From DAISKN01 sp963716925 (GTDB lineage: Bacteria > Acidobacteriota > Vicinamibacteria > Marinacidobacterales > SMYC01), in contig CAVQUX010000024.1 in NCBI GenBank assembly GCA_963716925.1, positions 186,001 through 250,000 of the forward strand: 64,000 bases of DNA, in the 5' to 3' direction. Position 1 is the stretch's first letter. Each line of letters opens with the position of its first letter. The notes beneath the pieces were generated by a model that was given only the letters and a program-made list of their open reading frames with translations, was not told the DNA's origin and ran no database searches. Position numbers and translations under genes: made by a program. This document shows positions 17,686 to 25,890 of the stretch, one piece after another.

Positions 17686-19319
17686 CGACGACCCCGCCCG
17701 TCGGAAAAACCGCTCACGTGGATACGTTCGTGCGGGAGAGCCTGCCCACCCGGGAGCTGTGGCCCGATCTCCTCTACGATCTCCCCGAGCTGCGCTACCC
17801 TCCGCAGACCAACGTCGCCTTCGAGATCCTCGACTCCCACGTGCATGCGGGTCGAGGAGAAGCTCCGTGCCTCGTCGCCGACGGCGTCTCGTGGTCCTAC
17901 CGGGAGCTCCAGCACGTCTCTAACCGCATCGCCCGGGTGCTCGTCGAAGACCTGGACGTCGTCCCCGGAAATCGGGTGCTGCTCAGGGCGCCGAACACGC
18001 CGACGATGGTCGCGGCGTGGATGGCGGTCGCGAAGGTAGGCGCGGTCATCGTCGCCACGATGCCCCTCCTCCGGAGCCGCGAGCTCGCGGCCATCGCGGA
18101 GAAAGCCAGGATCCGGCTCGCGCTCGTGGACGAGCGTCTTTCCGAGGAGATGGAGAAGCTCGGAAGCGAGAGCCGCGAGATCCAGCGCGTCGTCTACTTC
18201 GACGAGCTCCTCGAGCGGGCGGCGCTCAAGAGCTTCGAGCTCGAGAACGTCCGCACGGCGATCGATGACCCGGTGCTCATTGCCTTCACCTCGGGAACGA
18301 CGGGAAAGCCCAAAGGCTGCGTCCATTTCCACCGCGACCTCCTGGCCTCGGCCGATTCATTCTTCAAGGGCACGCTCCCCTGCTCGGAGAACGACGTCTT
18401 CACCGGCTCTCCACCCCTGGCCTTCACCTTCGGTCTCGGGATGCACGTGGTCTTCCCCCTGCGCGTCGGGGCGAGCGTCGCGCTCATCGAGAGGCCGTCT
18501 CCGGAAGCCCTTCTCGAGACCATAGCTCGCCACCGGGTGACGGTCCTCTCGACGGCCCCCACCGCTTACCGCGCGATGCTGAAGCACGTCTCCCGGAAGG
18601 ACGTCGAGAGCCTCAGGTTCTGCGTCTCCGCGGGGGAGACGCTTCCTCTTCCCACGGGAGAAGGCTTTCGGGAAGCGACGGGAAAGGACATCGTCGACGG
18701 CATCGGAGCGACGGAGATGTTTCACATCTTCATCAGCGCCGCGGGAGACGAGATACGCCCGGGAGCGACCGGCAAAGCGGTTCGGGGCTACCAGGCCCGG
18801 GTCATGGACGATCGCGGCGAGGCGCTCCCGGCTGGACAGGTGGGCCGGCTCGCCGTACGGGGGCCGACGGGCTGCCGCTATCTCGACGACCCCGCACGCC
18901 AGAAAGAGTACGTGAAGAACGGCTGGAACTACACGGGCGACGCGTACCGGATGGACGAGGACGGTTACTTTTTCTTCCAGGCCCGGACCGACGACATGAT
19001 CGTCACCGCCGGATACAACATCTCCGGTCCCGAGGTCGAAGAGGCGCTCCTCGCGCACGACGCCGTCGCCGACTGCGCCTGCGTCGCCTCCCCCGATCCG
19101 GAGCGGGGTAACATCGTGAAGGCGTTCGTGGTGTTGAAGCACGGGACCGGCGACCCCACGATGGCAACGGCGCTGCAGGAATTCGTGAAGGCCCAGATCG
19201 CCCCCTACAAGTATCCGCGCGAGGTCGAGTTCGTGGACAGCCTTCCCCGCACCGAGACGGGGAAGGTCCAGAGATTCAAGCTGCGCCAGTTGGAGACGGA
19301 AAGGAAGCTTTCGCCATGA
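17682..19319 (+). CDS. Benzoate/2-aminobenzoate-CoA ligase
   Basis: An AMP-forming acyl-CoA ligase of 545 residues. The phosphate-binding loop FTSGTTGKPKG is at about 202-212, DGIGATEMFH is the A5-type motif, NYTGDAYRMDEDGYFFF near 418 the A7 region and the C-terminal catalytic lysine motif PRTETGKVQR near 524-531. Closest in feel to benzoate- and 2-aminobenzoate-CoA ligases. In this operon it would activate anthranilate with CoA and ATP, giving the substrate for the monooxygenase/reductase. ATG overlaps the preceding stop (ATGA). The aryl substrate is inferred from the neighbours, not from the active-site residues. Confidence 0.88.
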   Translation: MTTTPPVGKTAHVDTFVRESLPTRELWPDLLYDLPELRYPPQTNVAFEILDSHVHAGRGEAPCLVADGVSWSYRELQHVSNRIARVLVEDLDVVPGNRVLLRAPNTPTMVAAWMAVAKVGAVIVATMPLLRSRELAAIAEKARIRLALVDERLSEEMEKLGSESREIQRVVYFDELLERAALKSFELENVRTAIDDPVLIAFTSGTTGKPKGCVHFHRDLLASADSFFKGTLPCSENDVFTGSPPLAFTFGLGMHVVFPLRVGASVALIERPSPEALLETIARHRVTVLSTAPTAYRAMLKHVSRKDVESLRFCVSAGETLPLPTGEGFREATGKDIVDGIGATEMFHIFISAAGDEIRPGATGKAVRGYQARVMDDRGEALPAGQVGRLAVRGPTGCRYLDDPARQKEYVKNGWNYTGDAYRMDEDGYFFFQARTDDMIVTAGYNISGPEVEEALLAHDAVADCACVASPDPERGNIVKAFVVLKHGTGDPTMATALQEFVKAQIAPYKYPREVEFVDSLPRTETGKVQRFKLRQLETERKLSP

Positions 19320-19708
19320 GAAGCCTGAGCCCGCCGGGCTGGCCGAGGGGAAAGGGCTATTCGCACGGAATCGAAGCGGAGGGAAAGCTCGTCTTCGTGT
19401 CGGGACAGGTCGGGTGGGACGCGGACATGAAGTTCCAGAGCCTCGATTTCGCGGCTCAGCTGCGGCAGGCCCTTCTCAACACCAAAGCGATACTCGCCGA
19501 AGCGGGCGCGGGACCGGAGCATGTCGTGCGCATGACCTGGTACATCGTCGACAAGTCCGAGTATCTGACCTCGCTGGCGGAAGCGGGCGCCGCTTACCGC
19601 GACGTCATGGGGAGGAGCTTCCCCGCGATGGCGGTGGTGGTGGTGAAGGGGCTCATCGAGGAGGGGGCCCGGCTCGAGATCGAGACGACGGCGGTGGTGC
19701 CCCGCTGA
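19316..19708 (+). CDS. RidA/YjgF-family protein of the anthranilate operon
   Basis: A 130-residue member of the RidA/YjgF/UK114 family (LVFVSGQVGWD, LLNTKAILAEAGAG, VVRMTWYIVDK, AAYRDVMGRSFPAMAVVVV). RidA proteins hydrolyse enamines and imines to release ammonia. Its ATG overlaps the CoA-ligase stop by four bases, so it is made with the anthranilate enzymes. The reductase product is a cyclic amino-enone thioester, so hydrolytic deamination of that product is the natural role; this is inference. The gene ends the operon. Confidence 0.85.
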   Translation: MRSLSPPGWPRGKGYSHGIEAEGKLVFVSGQVGWDADMKFQSLDFAAQLRQALLNTKAILAEAGAGPEHVVRMTWYIVDKSEYLTSLAEAGAAYRDVMGRSFPAMAVVVVKGLIEEGARLEIETTAVVPR

Positions 19709-19736
19709 GGCAAAGTCACCGGAGTGTCCTGTAGGC

Positions 19737-19742
19737 TACAAT
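19737..19742 (+). promoter_or_regulatory. -10 box (TACAAT) before the nucleotidyltransferase gene
   Basis: TACAAT, five of six to consensus, lies five bases before the GTG at 19748 and no ribosome-binding site is present. The arrangement is the same as before the anthranilate operon and suggests a leaderless transcript. Confidence 0.4.
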
Positions 19743-19747
19743 CGATC

Positions 19748-20266
19748 GTGCAAGCCGCTCGGTTCTGGAAGACGATCACATTGGACGAAGCCAATCTCCT
19801 CGAGTCCTTCGTGTCGCTTCTCGCGGAGAAGGGCTTCTCCTATTGCGTCGTGGGCGGACAGGCGGTAAACGCGTACGTCGAGCCCCTCGTGAGCCTCGAC
19901 CTCGATCTCGTCGTCGCCTTGGAGCAGCTCCCGAAGCTCGAGGAAGCGCTTTCGGAGCGTTACCGCCTGGAGCGCTTCCCTCACAGCTTGAACGTCTCCG
20001 TCCCGGGCTCGGACTTGAGGATTCAGATCCAAACGGATCCCCGGTACTTCGAGTTCGTTGGTCGGGCCGCTCCCCGTTCCGTGCTGGGAATGATCCTCCC
20101 GGTTGCGAGCCTTCCCGACGTGCTGCAGGGAAAGGTTTGGGCAGCCAGTGACCCCAATCCCGCCAGCAAGCGCCAGAAGGATCTTGCCGATATCGCGCGC
20201 ATCGTCGAGCTACGGCCTGAACTGCGTGGCGCAGTGCCGGCGGAGCTCCTCGACCGACTGGTCTGA
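19748..20266 (+). CDS. Nucleotidyltransferase-like protein
   Basis: A 172-residue protein of the minimal nucleotidyltransferase superfamily: FSYCVVGGQAVNAYVEP followed by SLDLDLVVALEQL, the GG...D-x-D core of AbiEii/MNT-type enzymes, near residues 36-56. Such proteins transfer nucleotides to proteins, RNA or small molecules and often act in toxin-antitoxin or defence pairs; no partner gene is next to this one. The GTG at 19748 is chosen because a -10 box sits just upstream; a GTG at 19724 is in frame too. It ends 21 bases before the convergent glycosidase. Confidence 0.65.
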   Translation: MQAARFWKTITLDEANLLESFVSLLAEKGFSYCVVGGQAVNAYVEPLVSLDLDLVVALEQLPKLEEALSERYRLERFPHSLNVSVPGSDLRIQIQTDPRYFEFVGRAAPRSVLGMILPVASLPDVLQGKVWAASDPNPASKRQKDLADIARIVELRPELRGAVPAELLDRLV

Positions 20267-20287
20267 GTCTGACCGGTCGTATCTTCC

Positions 20288-21211
20288 TCATCGTTTCCGG
20301 AGACCCCGGAGCGCGTCGTATGCGGGCTTTGGCTCGCCCCGCACGTCGAGCAGGCCGAAGGAGTGCCACGGATTGATGGGCTCCTGCCAGTTGTACCAGA
20401 TCGTGAGAGGGATGCCTTCCTTGCGGTTCACCGCGAGGGCACGGAGCAGAAAGTCAGCCTGTCCCTCGGGACCCAGCCCCTCGACGCGATAGCCCCACTC
20501 GCTGACGACGATCGGCACGATGCTGCGCGGCGCGTACCGACCGATCAATCGGCGCACGTCCGCGTAGAAATCGGACGCCGCCTCCGGCTGAGAGGCTCCA
20601 TAAGGATGCACCGACACGGCATCGACGACGTCGAGGAGCCCGTGCTCGAAAGTGGCTTCGAGGTACGGGAGGTCGAACCGGTCGCCACCCAGCGAAGGAC
20701 CCAGGATCCAGGCCTCGGGGTCCGCTCGCCGAATCTCGGCGGCCGCAGCGCGGGCCAGAGCGACATAGGCCGCCGGGTCCGGGGCGCCCACCCAGTATTC
20801 GGGAAGGTTCGGCTCGTTCCAGATCTCCCAGGCGGCGCGCCCGCGGAAGTGACGGGCCGAAGCGCCCGCGAAGGAGGCGAACGCGGCTCGGCCAGCCTCG
20901 GTCGATGGCGGGAATCCGCCCTCATAGAGGGCGTTGCCATAGTCCAGGATGAACAGGACCCGGATACCCAGGGGCTCGAAGGACTCGAGGAATCGATCCC
21001 AGATACGGAAGTCGTACCGTCCCGGCTCGGTCTCCGCCGCGCTCCAGGCGAGGTCGACGCGGACCCAGCGGATCCCGGCGGCGGCAATCATTTCCGCCTG
21101 CTCGTGAGCGTCCCGGTAGAACTCGACGTTGACCCCGAGGTCGTCGTCTGCCTGCGCGGGAGACGCCGACAACGCCAGGGCCAGGAGCAGCGGACGAGCG
21201 GAACGAATCAT
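20288..21211 (-). CDS. Secreted clan-A glycoside hydrolase (GH39/cellulase-like)
   Basis: A 307-residue exported beta/alpha-barrel glycosidase. The ATG at 21211 gives a signal peptide (MIRSARPLLLALALSASPAQA). WEIWNEPNLP near residue 130 carries the acid/base glutamate and VVSEWGYRVEG near 236 the nucleophile glutamate, both typical of clan GH-A. Exact family and substrate cannot be read from the sequence. A paralogue with the same barrel plus a DUF4214 module lies at 22170-23222. Upstream of the start GGAG is present. Confidence 0.8.
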   Translation of the reverse strand: MIRSARPLLLALALSASPAQADDDLGVNVEFYRDAHEQAEMIAAAGIRWVRVDLAWSAAETEPGRYDFRIWDRFLESFEPLGIRVLFILDYGNALYEGGFPPSTEAGRAAFASFAGASARHFRGRAAWEIWNEPNLPEYWVGAPDPAAYVALARAAAAEIRRADPEAWILGPSLGGDRFDLPYLEATFEHGLLDVVDAVSVHPYGASQPEAASDFYADVRRLIGRYAPRSIVPIVVSEWGYRVEGLGPEGQADFLLRALAVNRKEGIPLTIWYNWQEPINPWHSFGLLDVRGEPKPAYDALRGLRKR

Positions 21212-21316
21212 GGGTAGCTTCTCCACGGGAGGCAGTCTAGCTCCTTCGGGAGCCGTCTCCAGTTAACAGGTGCGCACACCGAAGCAAAAGAAAAGAATCC
21301 ACAAGAGTGATATTCG

Positions 21317-21757
21317 TCAGTTTTCACGCGGCGGGTCGAAAGGATCCCTGGCCTCCCACGGTCGGGACGACGCACCCCAGATCCAGGGCATCAGGGCGAA
21401 GAGGAGAAGGAGGGCGAGATAGACTCCGCCCGCGACCGGATCCCGATTTCGAACGTACTCCTCGAGTGTTAGACCGCGAAGGGAGAGGACCATGGTCACT
21501 TCGGTCGAAAGGAGGAGAGCGAGCGCGACTATCCCCACGGCGAGAAGGCTTTTCGCCGAATCCGTCTTGCCGGACCGCCGCGCGATCCAGCGGGCGACGA
21601 GCACGATGGCGGCGAACATCAGGGGAGCTTCCATCAGCTCCGCGGCCCTCTCCCCGAAGCGCGGGACCGCCCAGAGGACGCGAATCGGCCCGAGAACGAA
21701 TCCAGCGCCGAAGACGAGCGCGAAGTAGAGAGTCGCCGACTTCAGAATCTGCGCCAC
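21317..21757 (-). CDS. Small membrane protein of unknown function
   Basis: A 146-residue protein with four predicted hydrophobic helices: around LYFALVFGAGFVLGPIRVLW, LMFAAIVLVARWI, LLAVGIVALALLLS and VYLALLLLFALMPWIWG. No family motif was recognised. The frame is open much further upstream, but that part is basic, lacks hydrophobicity and overlaps the opposite-strand DUF4214 genes; the GTG at 21757 gives a start directly before the first helix. Confidence 0.65.
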   Translation of the reverse strand: MAQILKSATLYFALVFGAGFVLGPIRVLWAVPRFGERAAELMEAPLMFAAIVLVARWIARRSGKTDSAKSLLAVGIVALALLLSTEVTMVLSLRGLTLEEYVRNRDPVAGGVYLALLLLFALMPWIWGASSRPWEARDPFDPPREN

Positions 21758-21895
21758 GGCAGCGAACGATACGCGCCTCGGGCGCCGTTTTTCAAACTGG
21801 CGTCGTTCGCGATCCCGGGTTAACGTGGGGAGGCGGTTTTTCCGTGGCCGCGGGCACGCGCCGGGCCCCGAAGAATCTGTGGAAAGGATTCGACC

Positions 21896-22156
21896 GTGCC
21901 CGACTTCAGACGCGTCATCGACCTCGCCTACCAACGGATTCTCGGACGGCCCGCCGACCCGTCCGGCCTCGACAGTTACAACCGACTCATGAACGGCGGA
22001 CTCTCCGAAGCCGACATGCGCGAATCCCTTCTCCGCAGCGGTGAGTACGCGGACAAGAATCCGGATCGGCTCCCCGTCCCTTCGACCTCCGCTCGAAGCA
22101 CCCGGCAGAAGAAAACGAGAAAGACGGCCCGGGGCCCCAGGAAATCCTCCCGTTGA
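21896..22156 (+). CDS. DUF4214 single-domain protein
   Basis: An 86-residue protein starting at GTG 21896. Residues 1-55 (IDLAYQRILGRPADPSGLDS, YNRLMNGGLSEADMRESLLRS) are a DUF4214 repeat, a helical module often found in extracellular or S-layer-linked proteins. The tail is very basic (RQKKTRKTARGPRKSSR). No signal peptide is seen. The same module, starting with the same VPDF residues at a GTG, opens the next gene 14 bases downstream, so the pair looks like a tandem duplication of the N-terminal module. Confidence 0.75.
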   Translation: MPDFRRVIDLAYQRILGRPADPSGLDSYNRLMNGGLSEADMRESLLRSGEYADKNPDRLPVPSTSARSTRQKKTRKTARGPRKSSR

Positions 22157-22169
22157 GGTGACTCGGCAC

Positions 22170-23222
22170 GTGCCTGACTTCTCTCCGATCATCGAAGACG
22201 CGTACCGGGAGATCCTGGGCCGAGATCCCGATTCCGGGGGCCTCGCCTATTACAACGGGCTGATGAATCGAGGAATGACCGAGGCGCAGTTGCGGGAGAC
22301 TCTTCTCCGCAGCCCGGAGTTCGCGGAAAAGAACTCCGATTCGGGATTCGCCGACCGGATTGGAATCAACCTGCACGTCCCTTCGAATGCGATCCTCGAG
22401 GACGTCGCTCTCAACCTCGGCGTCTCCTGGATTCGCGTCGATTTCGACTGGCTCTGGATGGAGCCCGAGAGGGGGCGATTCGAGTGGACGGAGACGGATC
22501 GCGTGGTCGAGAAAGCCTGGACGAGCGGACTCGCGATCCTCGCCACCCTCGCCTACACGCCGGCCTGGGCCTCGTCGAATCCCGGCTCCCCGCAGGGGAG
22601 CGATCCTCCGGCCTCCGCGGACTTCTATCGCGACTTCGTGCGCGCCACCGTGACCCGCTACCGGGAGCGCGTCCGGTTCTGGCAGTTCTGGAACGAGCCC
22701 AATCTCACCGATTTCTGGAAAGGGACTCGGGAACAGTATCGGACCACGATCCTCGAGGTCGGGGCGAGGACCGCGAAAGAAGTCGATCCGGGTGCGCGGG
22801 TCGTCGCTCCGGGTCTCGCGAACGTCGGCGCCTGGCGGCCGTGGTTCGAAGAGGCGATGAAAGCGAAAGCGCTGGTCGACGTCATCAACCACCACAACTA
22901 CGCCCGCACCGGACGCCTCTCGATCGTCGAGCTCCGAACGGATGGACTACAGCCTTCGCTTCGGACGCTCATGAGGGAGAACGAGGTCGACGATCGGCCC
23001 TTCTGGATTACGGAGACCGGCCGCCGAACGGACGAAGGGGATCAACCGCGCTACTACGACGAGATCCTGCAGACGCTTCGGGTGGAGACCTGGGTCGGTC
23101 GGCTGTTCTTCTTTCACTACTGGGACGGTCCCGGACAGGGAAACGGAGGCTTCGGGATCGTGAACGAGGATTTGACCCCCAAGCCCGCCTACTCCGTGCT
23201 GCGGTCCGCGCTGAGCCCCTGA
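22170..23222 (+). CDS. DUF4214 module fused to a clan-A glycoside hydrolase
   Basis: A 350-residue protein. Residues 1-50 are a DUF4214 module (IIEDAYREILGRDPDSGGLA, YYNGLMNRGMTEAQLRETLL). The rest is a beta/alpha-barrel: GINLHVPSNAILEDVALNLG, WQFWNEPNLTDFWK with the acid/base glutamate near residue 175 and FWITETGRRTDEG with the nucleophile near 280. This is the pattern of clan GH-A (GH39/GH5-like); substrate unknown. No signal peptide is visible, unlike the paralogue at 20288-21211. GAGGTGA lies before the GTG start. Function of the DUF4214 part is unknown; export or surface attachment is a guess. Confidence 0.75.
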   Translation: MPDFSPIIEDAYREILGRDPDSGGLAYYNGLMNRGMTEAQLRETLLRSPEFAEKNSDSGFADRIGINLHVPSNAILEDVALNLGVSWIRVDFDWLWMEPERGRFEWTETDRVVEKAWTSGLAILATLAYTPAWASSNPGSPQGSDPPASADFYRDFVRATVTRYRERVRFWQFWNEPNLTDFWKGTREQYRTTILEVGARTAKEVDPGARVVAPGLANVGAWRPWFEEAMKAKALVDVINHHNYARTGRLSIVELRTDGLQPSLRTLMRENEVDDRPFWITETGRRTDEGDQPRYYDEILQTLRVETWVGRLFFFHYWDGPGQGNGGFGIVNEDLTPKPAYSVLRSALSP

Positions 23223-23229
23223 GCGCGCT

Positions 23230-24687
23230 CTAGCTCCATTCCGGCGCCACCAGGCGCCGCTTGCCCGTGCGATCGAGAGCGACCCCCGGCTCGTCGAGCT
23301 CGAGGCGATCCCAGAGCTTGCACGTCACTTCCTTGTGCTTCTGGTCGAGGGCCTCGCAGTAGTTCGTGAACTCGCAGCGCCGCACCTCTCCGCCGCGGCC
23401 GAGTCGAACCTTGAGGAACCAATCGGGATCCGCGAGGCTCTGGCGCGCGGCGGCGACGATGTCGGCCACACCCTCGCTCAGGATCGACTCCGCGAGGTCG
23501 AAGGTACCGATGCCGCCGGAGGCCACGACGGGAGTCTCGAGACCGCGCTCTCGGATGGCGCGGCGGATAGCCGCCGAGAGCGGGGCGTTGCGTCCGAAGG
23601 GACCGCTTCGATCCGAGTACACCGTGGGCATGCACTCGTATCCGCTCGGACCGGTATAGGGATAGGCGGCCCAACCGATCTCCGGCTGCTTCGCGTCCTC
23701 GAACTTCCCCCCTTTGGAGACCGAGATGTAATCCATGCCCGCTTCCGCGAAGGACACCGCGTAGGACACCGCGTCCTCGATGCGCCCTCCGCCCTCGATG
23801 ACTTCATCCCCGAGCAGTCGACAGCCCACGACGTAGTCGGGTCCCACGCCGGAGCGCACCGCGTCGTAGACTTCGAGAGGGAGACGGCGGCGATTCTCTC
23901 TCGAGCCCCCGTAGCCGTCGTCGCGCTGGTTGAGAGGAGAAAGAAACGAGGCCAGGGTGTAGGCGTGGGCGTAGTGGAGCTCGACGCCGTCGAAACCCGA
24001 TTTGCGGGCGCGCAGGGCGGCGTCGGCGAAGACTCCCGGGAGCACGCGCGGGAGCTCCCGGATATGGGCGAGGTGCATGTCGTTCACGCGCTCGCGCGCG
24101 CCGAAGCGGAGGTCTTCCAGCTCGCGCGGATCGAGGAGTCGCTCGAGCTCTTCGTCGGGGGCGGCGAGAAGCCGCTCTCGGACTTCGTTCTCATCCGCCT
24201 CGAGCCAGCGCCGCTCCCCCAACCGCTCGCGGTGCTCTCGCCGCACGGCGAGGAAGCGCCGGAAGTAGTTCTCCCGGGTCGGGCGCCTCTTGATGGAGAG
24301 GAAGTCGAGGATCTGGATGAAGAGCTTCGTCTCTCCACCGCTCGCCCGGCGCACCGTCTCGACGAGTCTCTCGAGTCCGGGAAGGAAGCGATCGTGCCCG
24401 ATGCGAAGGAGGGGCCCGCTTCTGATGTCCCGAACGCCCGTCGCTTCGACCACGATCGCCCCGGGCTTTCCCCGCGCGAAGCGTTCGTACCACCTCAGGT
24501 TGGACTCGGTGACGAATCCGTCCTCGGTCGCGCGCCAGGGAACCATGGCCGGAACCCAGGTGCGCGCCCGAAGCTCGAGAGGTCCGATACGGATGGGGCG
24601 AAACCAGAGCGACTTCGCGGCCTCCTCCTCCGTCGGCCAGCGGCCTTCGGGGAGCCGGTGCCGGATCCGCTCGGACGGCGTCCACAT
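23230..24687 (-). CDS. Old yellow enzyme family NADH:flavin oxidoreductase
   Basis: A 485-residue FMN-dependent oxidoreductase of the NemA/OYE type. Barrel and FMN motifs are visible: FDGVELHYAHAYTLASFLSP near residue 230, LNQRDDGYGGSRENR, PVVASGGIGTFDLAESIL and DIVAAARQSLADPDWFLKV, followed by a C-terminal cysteine-containing tail (RRCEFTNYCEALDQKHKEVT). Such enzymes reduce activated alkenes or aromatic acids; larger members carry a 4Fe-4S cluster, and the terminal cysteines could be a degenerate trace of that. The substrate is unknown. The ATG at 24687 follows from the position of the upstream hairpin repeat. Confidence 0.85.
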   Translation of the reverse strand: MWTPSERIRHRLPEGRWPTEEEAAKSLWFRPIRIGPLELRARTWVPAMVPWRATEDGFVTESNLRWYERFARGKPGAIVVEATGVRDIRSGPLLRIGHDRFLPGLERLVETVRRASGGETKLFIQILDFLSIKRRPTRENYFRRFLAVRREHRERLGERRWLEADENEVRERLLAAPDEELERLLDPRELEDLRFGARERVNDMHLAHIRELPRVLPGVFADAALRARKSGFDGVELHYAHAYTLASFLSPLNQRDDGYGGSRENRRRLPLEVYDAVRSGVGPDYVVGCRLLGDEVIEGGGRIEDAVSYAVSFAEAGMDYISVSKGGKFEDAKQPEIGWAAYPYTGPSGYECMPTVYSDRSGPFGRNAPLSAAIRRAIRERGLETPVVASGGIGTFDLAESILSEGVADIVAAARQSLADPDWFLKVRLGRGGEVRRCEFTNYCEALDQKHKEVTCKLWDRLELDEPGVALDRTGKRRLVAPEWS

Positions 24688-24696
24688 CTCGTGCTC

Positions 24697-24725
24697 AGTG
24701 CCGCGGGGCCCCACCCCCGCGGCCT
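24697..24725. repeat. Intergenic palindromic repeat, copy 1
   Basis: The unit AGTGCCGCGGGGCCCCACCC, continuing CCGCGGCCT, occurs here and again, with one base change, at 29659-29686. Here it folds as a 9-bp stem (GCCGCGGGG / CCCCGCGGC) with a CCCCAC loop, just upstream of the oxidoreductase start. Two copies in noncoding positions suggest a dispersed palindromic element. Confidence 0.6.
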
Positions 24726-24764
24726 GCGAATGCTCGGCGCTCCGCGCCGGGCTCGCTCCGCTCG

Positions 24765-24799
24765 CGCAGGGTGCGGATGCAAGCGTTCAGCACCCTGCG
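24765..24799 (-). terminator. Hairpin at the 3' end of the aldo/keto reductase gene
   Basis: A perfect 10-bp inverted repeat (CGCAGGGTGC / GCACCCTGCG) with a 15-base loop begins inside the last codons of the reductase gene and ends 22 bases past its stop. No T run follows, so termination is inferred from the stem only. Confidence 0.4.
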
Positions 24800-25764
24800 A
24801 CCTCCAATTCGCTACTCACTGGTATGTCGGCAGCCTTCACAAGCTCCTCGATCTGAAGCACGCTTCTCGCGCCCACGATGGCCGCGGTCACCGCGGGATG
24901 CTTCAGCGTCCACGCAACGGCGAGGGCCGCGGGTGGGACGCCCTGCCGGGCCGCCGCATCTCGAAGGCGTTCCGCGACCGCGAGGTTTCGGGTGAGGTTG
25001 GGCTCGCGGAACTCTTCCCCCCGGCGTCTGCGCCAGTCCGAATCCGGAAGCGCCCCAATGCGTTCGCGCGTCATCCTGCCGCTCAGAAGACCCGATTCCA
25101 GAGGAGAGTACACGATGACGCCGATATCGTGCTCGAGACAGTAGGGCAGGATGTCCTTTTCGATCCCCCGGCGCGCGAGGGAGTAGGGAGGCTGGAGCGA
25201 CTCCACCGGAGCGATCGGCCGCAGCCGCTCTAGCTCGCGAACGTTGAAATTGGAGACCCCGATGTGGCGGACCTTCCCCTCCGTTCGAAGGTCCAGAAGC
25301 GCTCGCCAGGCCTCGACGATCGTGGAGGCGTTCGGCCAGTGAATCTGATACAGGTCGATTGCCTCGACTCCGAGCCTTCGAAGGCTTGCCTCCACTTCCC
25401 TCCGAATGGATTTGGTGCCGAGCCGCTGGCGGATGCTCTTTCTTTTCCAGACGAGCCCACACTTGGTGAAGACCAGGGGTCGGTCGGAGGGCGTCATGGC
25501 CGCGAGAGCCCGTCCGACGAGCTCCTCCGCGAACCCCAGGCCATAGACGGGGGCGGTATCGATCCAGTTGATGCCCAAGTCCACGCCCCGTTGAATGGCC
25601 GCCAGGGACTCCCCTTCGTCCTGCGGCCCCCAGCCGTAAGGCCAGTCGGGGCCGCCCATCGCCCAGGTTCCGAGCCCCAGAACGCTCAACTCCAGGCCCG
25701 TCCGGCCCAGCCGTTTCCTTCTCAAGAGGTTGGGGTTCCCGGAACCTGCACAGCTTTTGTGCAA
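24787..25764 (-). CDS. Aldo/keto reductase
   Basis: A 325-residue NADPH-dependent aldo/keto reductase. The catalytic tetrad motifs are visible: NWIDTAPVYGLGFAEE (Asp and Tyr), LVFTKCGLVWKRK (Lys) and DLYQIHWPNAS (His). The C-terminal NADP site appears as AAIVGARSVLQIEEL. Substrate unknown. A TTG at 25764 is the outer start; an internal TTG 13 codons later (before RRKRLGRTGLELS) matches the usual family N-terminus and may be the real one. An inverted repeat TGCACA-N5-TGTGCA (25747-25763) overlaps the outer start. It ends next to the oxidoreductase gene on the same strand, so the two could be co-transcribed. Confidence 0.85.
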   Translation of the reverse strand: MHKSCAGSGNPNLLRRKRLGRTGLELSVLGLGTWAMGGPDWPYGWGPQDEGESLAAIQRGVDLGINWIDTAPVYGLGFAEELVGRALAAMTPSDRPLVFTKCGLVWKRKSIRQRLGTKSIRREVEASLRRLGVEAIDLYQIHWPNASTIVEAWRALLDLRTEGKVRHIGVSNFNVRELERLRPIAPVESLQPPYSLARRGIEKDILPYCLEHDIGVIVYSPLESGLLSGRMTRERIGALPDSDWRRRRGEEFREPNLTRNLAVAERLRDAAARQGVPPAALAVAWTLKHPAVTAAIVGARSVLQIEELVKAADIPVSSELEVAGC

Positions 25765-25890
25765 AAATCTGTGGATAACGTGTTCGAATCACCGCGGATG
25801 CCGCTAAATAGCCACGGCATGGACACTTCGCCTCGGGATGCAGCAGGAGTTTTTGTGGAAAACTGGGTGTACATCGCCCCGTTTCTTAGG
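25765..25890. other. Intergenic stretch with DnaA-box-like sites
   Basis: This 126-base gap contains TGTGGATAA (25770-25778), a perfect DnaA box on the minus strand, and TGTGGAAAA at about 25855, one mismatch from it. No replication genes flank it and no A/T-rich unwinding element is evident, so an origin is unlikely; DnaA-controlled expression or chance are alternatives. Confidence 0.35.

Noticed and set aside
25745..25865. Chromosome replication origin
   Set aside because: Only one perfect and one near DnaA box, no dnaA/dnaN/gidA neighbours and no A/T-rich unwinding stretch.
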